Below, piece by piece: positions 7,643 through 13,332 of a stretch of DNA of 13,332 bases. How positions within the stretch are numbered: the first letter of the stretch is position 1; each line of letters begins with the position of its first letter. Position numbers and translations under genes: made by a program. The DNA lies in the NCBI GenBank assembly GCA_011772595.1, contig WVZH01000345.1:1561-14892 (forward strand), read 5' to 3'. Source of the stretch: Anaerolineales bacterium. Lineage in GTDB: Bacteria; Chloroflexota; Anaerolineae; Anaerolineales; E44-bin32. Under the pieces are notes generated by a model. It saw nothing but the letters and a program-made list of their open reading frames with translations. It did no database searches and was not told where the DNA came from.

Positions 7643-7650
7643 TGACCCTG
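7626..7650 (+). promoter_or_regulatory. Perfect 10-bp inverted repeat, probable operator
   Basis: CAGGGTCAAT (7626-7635) and ATTGACCCTG (7641-7650) are exact reverse complements separated by five bases. In RNA the stem could grow to 13 pairs using 7623-7625 with 7651-7653. Because it covers the putative -10 and the start region of a gene ending in a DNA-binding winged helix, an operator (possibly self-regulatory) is favoured. It could instead act as a terminator for the upstream gene, but the following bases (TCTTATTGGG) are a poor U-tract. Confidence 0.55.
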
Positions 7651-7670
7651 TATTCTTATTGGGCTTCATA

Positions 7671-8993
7671 ATGCCAAAATTGTCGATCTTATTCTCTTCT
7701 TTGGCACACCAATTGTTAGATGATTTAGCGGCGAGAAATTGTGTAGCCATCACCGGTTTGAGCAACAGCGGGAAATCTACGCTGATGCGAAGCCTGGCGA
7801 CACCTGAAGCCGAAAAGGTTTTTTGGCAGTCTGGGGATCGCCACGGGTTCTTGATCTATGTAGACTGCAATCGCGCCGTGTCGATCTCTGCACAAGCTTT
7901 TTACGAGGTAGTGTTACGTACAGTCTTGGAGCGGTTGGCGGATAAGGTCTCTCAAGATCTAGTCACCGATTTACGCAAATACTACGAATCTGTCACTGAG
8001 GCCGAATCAGCCTTCGCAGCTTCGCTGTCTTTCAATCTCGCGTTGAGCGATTTGTGTGAACAACTGGAAGGCAACTTGTGCCTGCTCCTAGATGAGTTTG
8101 ACGAGATCTACGCCTCTCTGGATGAACGGGCGTTGCTCAACTTGCGTGCCCTTAGAGATCGCTTCAGTGATCGGCTGGCATATGCGACTGCCACTTTACG
8201 TAGCTTACCGGAGTTACGTGGCCGCCCTTTCGAAGGTGAATTCGCTGAATTGTTCTCACGTTTCACCTACAATATGCCGTTGCTTACGGATGACGAGTCC
8301 AGACAATTGCTCAAGCAATTACAGTTGGAATCGCTGACAGGGAAGCGGCAGTCAATGTGCGTTCGATTGGCAGGTGGCCATCCTGGCATTTTAATTGCCA
8401 CAGCGCAGGTTCTGACAGCATTTTCTCCTGAAACGGAAGAAGATACCGCCTGGCTTGTCAGCCGTGAACCGCAGCCTCGTGCTGAATGTCTCAAGATCTG
8501 GGACCAACTCACCGAAGATGAACAAGCAAGTCTGACCGCGTTAGCCGTCGATCCCCAAGCCGGACTTCCAGTTCAACAAATTCGTCACTTGGAGGGGCTG
8601 TCACTGATTCTAGAAGGTCAGATCTTTTCGCCAGTCTTTGCAGACTTTCTGGCGCGCAAGGCGCGTGGTCCAGAGATCGAGTCTCAAGGGGTTTATTTGG
8701 ATCCCGATTCGGGCGATGTGTGGGTTGATGGCATTCGCATCCCTGTATTGACGGATTTGGAGTTTCGCTTGCTTGCACTTTTGTACGAGCGTCGTGATAA
8801 ATTGACAGACAAGTACCGCATTGTCACAGCAGTTTGGGGGGAAGATTACCTGGGGGAAGTCGATGACGCACGAGTAGAGAAATTAGTCAGTCGTTTGCGA
8901 AGTAAGATTGAGACCGATCCAGCAGAGCCTCGTTATCTGGTCACGCAACGTGGACGCGGATATAAATTGCTCTCAGTTCCGCGGTTACAATAA
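7671..8993 (+). CDS. AAA/STAND-type ATPase fused to OmpR-type winged helix
   Basis: This 440-residue protein starts with an ORC/STAND-like P-loop ATPase: Walker A GLSNSGKST at 29-37 (Lys35) and Walker B LCLLLDEFDE at about 136-145 (Asp141, Glu142). A helical lid/sensor part with the LAGGHPG signature follows (about 225-330). Residues 340-436 are a Trans_reg_C (OmpR/PhoB) winged helix, with the typical DLEFRLLALLYER, VTAVWGE, VSRLRSKIE and TQRGRGYKL elements. It is probably a nucleotide-controlled transcription regulator without a receiver domain. ATG 7671 is preferred because it lies just downstream of the promoter and operator candidates and directly precedes the fold. ATG 7623 (16 residues more, inside the palindrome) is the alternative; neither has a strong RBS. 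A further GTG at 7440 would overlap the preceding gene and is unlikely. Confidence 0.88.
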   Translation: MPKLSILFSSLAHQLLDDLAARNCVAITGLSNSGKSTLMRSLATPEAEKVFWQSGDRHGFLIYVDCNRAVSISAQAFYEVVLRTVLERLADKVSQDLVTDLRKYYESVTEAESAFAASLSFNLALSDLCEQLEGNLCLLLDEFDEIYASLDERALLNLRALRDRFSDRLAYATATLRSLPELRGRPFEGEFAELFSRFTYNMPLLTDDESRQLLKQLQLESLTGKRQSMCVRLAGGHPGILIATAQVLTAFSPETEEDTAWLVSREPQPRAECLKIWDQLTEDEQASLTALAVDPQAGLPVQQIRHLEGLSLILEGQIFSPVFADFLARKARGPEIESQGVYLDPDSGDVWVDGIRIPVLTDLEFRLLALLYERRDKLTDKYRIVTAVWGEDYLGEVDDARVEKLVSRLRSKIETDPAEPRYLVTQRGRGYKLLSVPRLQ

Positions 8994-9372
8994 CTCATTC
9001 TACACACGACAGACATATGGCGTTGAGTTGAAGTGCTCGCATTAGTCGGATAAAGCCCTCGCTCAATTCCCGTCTCTACTATGAATGCCTCTCCGCACAC
9101 ATCTAATCATCGCAATTGGAACTCTCAAGGCAGGTCGTTTTTCCCGTGCAAGGAGCGGTCCTGGACGGTGTCCCACATAGCTGCATCAAGCTTGCGCTCG
9201 AACTGCGATTAATGCAAACTACTGTCGTCTTGATGGATCGTTTGATGCCCTTTCTGATTTGGCGTTTCCGAGTTTGTGCGTAATCGCAGTGGCGGTTTCT
9301 GTCTTCGGATAGTTGGTCGTAGGTTGCACGATCGTTTGCAAGTATGCTACATGGAGCGAGGTTGTCGTTGAA
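8994..9372 (+). other. Non-coding spacer between regulator and hybrid kinase
   Basis: No convincing gene, tRNA or strong terminator is visible in these 379 bases. Short reading frames on both strands lack RBS and protein-like composition. A TTGCA...TGCAA dyad at 9324-9341 overlaps an ACGATCGT palindrome (9328-9335). TTGCAC at 9324-9329 could be a -35, but no good -10 follows at proper spacing. The promoter of the kinase gene should be here but I cannot place it. Confidence 0.5.
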
Positions 9373-10479
9373 ATGCAGAAACCCATGATACTCGTCGTGG
9401 AGGACAATCTGACCCTTTTGGAGGGATTGAAGGACTTATTAGAGATTGCAGGCTATCGTGTGACCACGGCAGAAAATGGGCGCGAAGCGCTGAAGCTGCT
9501 GAACGAAATGACCCCCGACTTGATCATCTCAGACATAATGATGCCCCGGATTGATGGCTATGAATTCCAGGCGAAGGTTCGGCAACGGTCCGAGTTGCTT
9601 GGTGTGCCGTTCATCTTTCTCACTGCGCGTGGTGGCAAGGCCGATATTCGCTTGGGAAAGGAACTTGGCGCAGACGATTACATCACGAAACCGTTTGATG
9701 AAGAAGATTTGTTGGTAGCAGTGCGATCGAAGCTCTCTCGCTGGGCGGATTTACGGAAGGTTCGGGATGAGCAAATTGAAGAGCTCAAACAGAAGATCCT
9801 GCTCACGATGAGTCACGAATTCCGAACGCCCTTGTCTTACATCCTTAATTACGCGGAGATGCTGGAATTAGAGGAGCAAGATATTTCTGCGGAGGAGTAT
9901 AAGCAGTTCATGAATGGCATCTACAAGGGCGCCACACGCTTGAATCGATTGGTAGAGGATTTCATCCTGCTTGTTGAGCTCGAGACGGGTGAAATGGAAA
10001 AGGCTTATCACACTAGGCGGGCCGAGATCTCCGATACAAGCTCTTGGTTGCGGGTGGTGGGTCGTCGCTCACAAGAAGAAGTAGAAGCCAAGGGACTTAC
10101 GCTAATTCTTGATATCCCGGATGATCTGCCGCCAATCGTAGTGGATGAAAAGTACATTGCTGATGCTATCGCACGACTTCTCGAAAACGCAATTAAATTC
10201 TCAAAACCAACGAGCGAGTGGGTGCGACTTGGTGCCGAAGTGCGTGACGATACACTAAGGGTGAGTGTCGAGGACCAGGGTGTTGGCATCCCTGAGAAAG
10301 AAATCGATACCCTTTTCAGCGTGTTCCATCAGATCGATCGTGCCAAGCAAGAGCAGCAGGGCACTGGCTCGGGGTTGGCAATTTGCATGGGAATCGTAAC
10401 CATTCATGGAGGCCGAATTAGCGTCGATAGTGAAGCTGATGTTGGAAGCAAATTTACAATCGAACTTCCATTGAATTAA
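9373..10479 (+). CDS. Hybrid response regulator-histidine kinase (REC-HisKA-HATPase)
   Basis: This 368-residue soluble signalling protein has a receiver domain at 5-122 with the acidic pair Glu10/Asp11, phospho-acceptor Asp54 (ISDIMMP), Thr84 and Lys106 (ITKPF). A coiled linker (125-142) leads to the HisKA dimerisation helix with His148 in SHEFRTPL. The HATPase domain follows, with the N-box around Asn272 (LLENAIKF), G1 at Asp301 (EDQGVGIP) and G2 at 330-335 (GTGSGL). All catalytic residues are present. No membrane helix or PAS/GAF sensor exists, so input probably comes through phosphorylation of Asp54. ATG 9373 is chosen: GGAG (9353-9356) and GAGG (9358-9361) lie upstream and the REC fold begins five residues in. 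A TTG at 9313 would add 20 residues unlike a REC start. The output target is not evident; no separate response regulator is adjacent. Confidence 0.93.
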   Translation: MQKPMILVVEDNLTLLEGLKDLLEIAGYRVTTAENGREALKLLNEMTPDLIISDIMMPRIDGYEFQAKVRQRSELLGVPFIFLTARGGKADIRLGKELGADDYITKPFDEEDLLVAVRSKLSRWADLRKVRDEQIEELKQKILLTMSHEFRTPLSYILNYAEMLELEEQDISAEEYKQFMNGIYKGATRLNRLVEDFILLVELETGEMEKAYHTRRAEISDTSSWLRVVGRRSQEEVEAKGLTLILDIPDDLPPIVVDEKYIADAIARLLENAIKFSKPTSEWVRLGAEVRDDTLRVSVEDQGVGIPEKEIDTLFSVFHQIDRAKQEQQGTGSGLAICMGIVTIHGGRISVDSEADVGSKFTIELPLN

Positions 10480-10798
10480 TCGGTAGATTGACAGACCAGC
10501 AAATCTACTATCCTTTCCTGATGAAACAAAGCGCAATCCATTATCATCGAATAGGATAATCCCAATACGCAGGCTTGATTATAGCGGTGCAGGTGACGTC
10601 TGAGCAATTCTTGTCTATCAATACACACGTTTTATTGACGATCTCTCTCAACAGACGAGGCATCACTATCCTCCCGATGAAAAATTCTGACCCTACTATG
10701 ACTTCCAACTCCCACCATGGCGAAACTTCGCATGTCGACAGCCTAGCTTTGATTTGTGTGTACTTCGTTTGCACAGATCTTGGAATGGATTGAATCCG
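10480..10798 (+). other. Non-coding spacer with small dyads
   Basis: No gene is supported in these 319 bases. They contain GTAGATT/AATCTAC (10483-10489 and 10502-10508), ATTATC/GATAAT (10540-10545 and 10555-10560) and an imperfect palindrome around GCGAA-AC-TTCGC (10716-10734). TTGACA at 10488-10493 with TATCCT at 10509-10514 (15-base spacing) is a weak promoter candidate. The first dyad could equally be a weak terminator after the kinase gene, though the bases after it are only moderately T-rich. Confidence 0.4.
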
Positions 10799-11545
10799 TT
10801 GTCCATTAAAACAAACCCTGTCCTTCGTCTTTGCTTGGTCGTTGTGTTCGTTACGTTGCTTCTTGGTGTTGCCTGCAGCCGTGCGACGCCTGAAACGCTG
10901 GCGCCAGAAGAGATCATCTCTCGTTCTATTGATCGGATGAAGGCATTGTCTGGATTTCATTTTGTCATCGACCGCAGTGGTTCCCCTGCCTTCTTGGATG
11001 CTGAGAGTCTGTTAGCGTTTCGAAGGGCTGAAGGTGATTATGTATCACCCGATCGGGCGCAAGCGACGATCCGTGTGATCGCTCCTGGCATCGTTGCAGA
11101 AGTGAGCATCGTGAGTATTGGTGAAACCCATTGGGAGACAAACCTTTTCACTGGAGAGTGGGAAAAATTACCGCCGAATTGGGGGTTTAACCCTGCTTCC
11201 TTGTTCGATCAGGACTACGGCATTCAGCCGATTCTGGAATCTGATTTGCATGCTCTTGAATACACTGGTCTGGAAAAGCTTGAAGAAATACCTGGCCTGA
11301 AATTTTACGCTTTGAGTGGGAAAGTCGCGGGTGAGAAGCTTTATCAGTTGAGCTTTGAGATGATAGGTCCCGAAGTGATGGACGTTCGTTTGTGGATTGA
11401 GCCGGAGACCTTCGATCTGCACCGCATGGTCGTGATCGATCCTCAGCCAGGAGAATCGGAACCAACCATCTGGCAGTTGGATTTTTGGAACTTCGATGAG
11501 GCGGTTGAAATTGTCCCTCCAGTCCTGGTGGAGGGCGAATCCTGA
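10799..11545 (+). CDS. LprG/LppX/LprA/F-like lipoprotein
   Basis: This is a 248-residue exported protein. The N-terminus has Lys/Arg, then a hydrophobic run ending LLLGVAC-S, a lipobox-like site with Cys near residue 27 (Gly at -3 is unusual). The mature part follows the LppX_LprAFG pattern. It has an initial helix (EEIISRSIDRMKALSGFHF), beta strands, a W-x-x-LPPNWGFNPASLF segment, a middle GLEKLEEIPGLKFYALSGKV that parallels the LprG 'ISGKV' strand, and a last VRLWIEPETFDLHRMVV part. LprG-type proteins bind acylated lipids in a large cavity. Start choice is uncertain: TTG 10799 is taken because it gives a compact signal peptide and has GGAATGGA just upstream. TTG at 10790 or 10754 would also work. 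The TGA overlaps the next ATG by one base, so the two are coupled. Confidence 0.83.
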   Translation: MSIKTNPVLRLCLVVVFVTLLLGVACSRATPETLAPEEIISRSIDRMKALSGFHFVIDRSGSPAFLDAESLLAFRRAEGDYVSPDRAQATIRVIAPGIVAEVSIVSIGETHWETNLFTGEWEKLPPNWGFNPASLFDQDYGIQPILESDLHALEYTGLEKLEEIPGLKFYALSGKVAGEKLYQLSFEMIGPEVMDVRLWIEPETFDLHRMVVIDPQPGESEPTIWQLDFWNFDEAVEIVPPVLVEGES

Positions 11546-13113
11546 TGGTCGATGGTCCTCGCGAGCCAAATCCGGCGCTTATCCTAGCCTGGATCAGTTT
11601 GCCGATATTCATCGGTGCACTGGATCTCACGGTTGTCTCCGCTGTGCTTCCACAGGTAATCTTTGACCTCGAGATCCCAATACAAACAGGCTTAGATGAG
11701 GCAGCATGGCTCGTCAGTGGTTATCTTCTTGCATACAGCGTGGCCATGACGTTCATGGGGCACCTATCGGATGTGTTCGGTCGGCGTCGGGTTTATCTGC
11801 TCGCATTGATAATCTTCGCGATCGGATCATATCTGGTGGCGGTTACGGAAACGTGGCCGACCGATTTGGCTCTCAGGATCATCTATCGCGTTTCTAGAGG
11901 TCGTCCCGATCCCGGGCAGGTTACGCTTGTGATGCTTATCGTCGCGCGCGTGGTTCAAGCTTTCGGGGGCGGGGCGATGGTTCCTGTAGGGATGGCTCTT
12001 GTGGGGGATTTATATCCACCAGGGAATAGAGCGAAAGCACTAGGCTTCATCGCCGCAGTCGATACAGCTGGATGGGTAGTGGGGCATCTGTATGGCGGTA
12101 TCATCGTGCGGTTTTTTGATTGGCGTATGATATTTTGGTTGAATCTGCCCGTATGCCTTTTGGCCTTTATTTTAATCCGGCGCGCTCTGCGTGGGCTAAG
12201 GGAGGGCGAGGAAGGAGCGCGGATGGATTGGCTAGGTGCGCTGTTGATCTCCCTCAGCCTTACCGCGCTCAACCTGGCTTTTGGTACTCGTACGGAAACC
12301 GGAGGCGTCCGGGATCTCGGGAGTCGCGTCGCACTTCCCGAGTATACATTCCCGATATTGCTTGGTGCCGTGCTTTTCTTGGTGCTCTTCATTCTACGCC
12401 AAGCTCGTTTTAAACACCCGCTCGTGCCATTGACTCTTTTCAGACGTCAGAATTTCACTGCAGCGACGATTGCTAATTTCTTGGTCGGTTTCAGTCTATT
12501 TATCGCCATCGCTAACGTGCCCTTGTTCATCAACACTTTGATTGCCAGGACACTGGAACAGGGCGCTTGGGACAGTGGTTGGCTTCTCTCCGCATTGACG
12601 GTTCCAATGGCGATCACGGCGCTTCCAGGGGGTTGGTTGACCGCTCGCTCTGGCTACCGCTTGCCAGCGGTCTTGGGCTTGCTGACTGCTATCGCAGGAT
12701 TCGTACTAATGACCCACTGGCAGCTAAGAACAACTTATGCGATGATGGCACCGCAATTGGTCTTAGCCGGTGTCGGATTTGGGCTGACAATCGCGCCCAT
12801 CGCAGCTGCGGTAGTCGATGCCGCGCCGGAAGGGTATCGAGGAACGGCGTCCGCTCTGGTGATCATCTTCCGGCTTGTCGGGATGACCTTAGGGGTATCG
12901 AGCATGACCACGTATGGTCTCCACCGGGCGGATGTGCTTACCGCTCGTTTGCTCCCTCAAGGTGCAGACCTTGTTGAGAGCGTCAGAGTGGGGATGGAGG
13001 TCATGGTAAAAGTCATTAATGAGACCTTCCTGATCGCCGGTTTGATCTGTGCACTGGCGATACTCCCGGTCATTCGTTTGGGGAGTAGGATAAAAGGAGT
13101 ATTTGATGAGTGA
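11545..13113 (+). CDS. DHA2-type MFS transporter, P55-like
   Basis: The protein has 522 residues and about 14 membrane helices, as in the drug:H+ antiporter-2 group. Helix 1 has the LDLTVVSAVLP motif (Asp27). Motif A is GHLSDVFGRRR at 72-82. The motif-C region in helix 5 reads AGWVVGHLYGG, where drug exporters usually have G-P before the last glycines. The loop after helix 3 carries about 25 extra residues (TDLALRIIYRVSRGRPDPGQ). The loop before the last helix (ADVLTARLLPQGADLVESVR) is long and amphipathic. GGAGGG at 11530-11535 lies nine bases before ATG 11545. Being directly coupled to an LprG-like lipoprotein, it resembles mycobacterial Rv1410c/P55, which works with LprG in lipid/lipophile export; the same role here is inferred. 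Specificity cannot be read from sequence. Confidence 0.9.
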   Translation: MVDGPREPNPALILAWISLPIFIGALDLTVVSAVLPQVIFDLEIPIQTGLDEAAWLVSGYLLAYSVAMTFMGHLSDVFGRRRVYLLALIIFAIGSYLVAVTETWPTDLALRIIYRVSRGRPDPGQVTLVMLIVARVVQAFGGGAMVPVGMALVGDLYPPGNRAKALGFIAAVDTAGWVVGHLYGGIIVRFFDWRMIFWLNLPVCLLAFILIRRALRGLREGEEGARMDWLGALLISLSLTALNLAFGTRTETGGVRDLGSRVALPEYTFPILLGAVLFLVLFILRQARFKHPLVPLTLFRRQNFTAATIANFLVGFSLFIAIANVPLFINTLIARTLEQGAWDSGWLLSALTVPMAITALPGGWLTARSGYRLPAVLGLLTAIAGFVLMTHWQLRTTYAMMAPQLVLAGVGFGLTIAPIAAAVVDAAPEGYRGTASALVIIFRLVGMTLGVSSMTTYGLHRADVLTARLLPQGADLVESVRVGMEVMVKVINETFLIAGLICALAILPVIRLGSRIKGVFDE

Positions 13114-13332
13114 GCAAGGATCTGAAATCAAGGATATATTTCAGCGTGATCGCCGTAACCTTTACGTCGCCCTTGGCGTAATAGGGATTGCTTCCGTCGT
13201 TCTCATCGTTGTACTGGCGATCGTGTTGTTTGTCGATCCATTTGGCTGGTACCTTCTGGGAATTGGTCGAGTGGATTCGGCTTTGCAAGCCATGCCGGCG
13301 GATACCGCGTTTTATTTGCACCTCGATCTTTC
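13106..13332 (+). CDS. DUF3352-like membrane-anchored protein, 3'-truncated
   Basis: The first 75 residues of a protein that runs off the window are visible. A short charged cytoplasmic segment (MSEQGSEIKDIFQRDRRN) is followed by one hydrophobic helix (about 20-46). An external part then starts with RVDSALQAMPADTAFYLHLDL, which matches the opening of DUF3352 proteins ('lpaDtalYv.vdl'). GGAG at 13096-13099 is six bases before ATG 13106, and the gene overlaps the transporter by eight bases, so it belongs to the same operon. Function of the family is unknown; a surface-exposed, membrane-tethered protein is expected. Family call is by pattern on a short fragment. Confidence 0.7.
   Translation, partial: MSEQGSEIKDIFQRDRRNLYVALGVIGIASVVLIVVLAIVLFVDPFGWYLLGIGRVDSALQAMPADTAFYLHLDL

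Noticed and set aside
7623..7653. Intrinsic terminator hairpin for the upstream operon
   Set aside because: The RNA stem could be 13 pairs, but it is followed by a broken U-run and coincides with a -10 element, so an operator is favoured. Not fully excluded.
7440..7670. N-terminal extension of the ATPase-winged helix gene to GTG 7440
   Set aside because: The extension overlaps the preceding gene in another frame, runs through the promoter and palindrome, and has a Cys/Pro-rich composition unlike the rest of the protein.
9313..9372. TTG start for the hybrid kinase
   Set aside because: The 20 added residues do not fit a receiver domain and ATG 9373 has purine-rich RBS candidates.
9219..9407. 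Small minus-strand frame in the spacer before the kinase gene
   Set aside because: It overlaps the kinase start, lacks an RBS and has no protein-like features.
4100..11020. Shared peptide LDAESLLA in the MutL-like protein and the lipoprotein
   Set aside because: The similarity is limited to eight residues in unrelated folds and different structural positions; treated as coincidence.
1..13332. CRISPR arrays, insertion sequences, tRNA or rRNA genes
   Set aside because: No regularly spaced repeats, transposase-like products, terminal repeats or cloverleaf/rRNA signatures were seen on either strand.

Overview
All supported genes in this window lie on the + strand, in three blocks. The content suggests a Chloroflexota bacterium, probably Anaerolineae-like. 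The reasons are a DUF6754-type membrane protein beside an orphan MutL/GlmL-type ASKHA protein, a zinc-ribbon protein with a long acidic W-L-x-x-x-R repeat region, Pro/Thr-rich surface-type linkers, and an LprG/LppX-type lipoprotein outside Actinobacteria. This assignment is inferred from gene content and was not checked by any search.

Block 1 (1-7585) is a compact run of seven genes: a 5'-truncated DUF6754-like protein, a multi-spanning membrane protein, a zinc-ribbon/acidic-repeat/two-TM protein with an external domain, a second multi-spanning membrane protein, a MutL-like actin-fold ATPase with an extra C-terminal domain, a soluble protein with a barrel-sandwich-like segment and a KOW-like C-terminus, and a two-TM protein with a Pro/Thr-rich linker. 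Four of the first five junctions overlap by 1-4 bases or leave only 4 bases, so this looks like one operon for a membrane-associated assembly. No glutamate mutase subunit is present, so the usual 'glutamate mutase L' label is probably misleading. This is the best candidate in the window for an undescribed system. A perfect 12-bp inverted repeat straddles the start of the sixth gene.

Block 2 (7586-10479) is regulatory. It holds an ATPase fused to an OmpR-type winged helix, preceded by a promoter-like sequence whose -10 region lies inside a perfect 10-bp inverted repeat. After about 380 non-coding bases comes a soluble REC-HisKA-HATPase hybrid protein with its catalytic residues intact.

Block 3 (10799-13332, running off the end) is a second operon: an LprG/LppX-like lipoprotein, a 14-TM DHA2-type MFS transporter overlapping it by one base, and the start of a DUF3352-like membrane-anchored protein overlapping the transporter by eight bases. 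The first pair matches the lipoprotein-MFS arrangement known from mycobacteria (lprG-Rv1410c/P55), so a lipid or lipophile export function is a reasonable inference.
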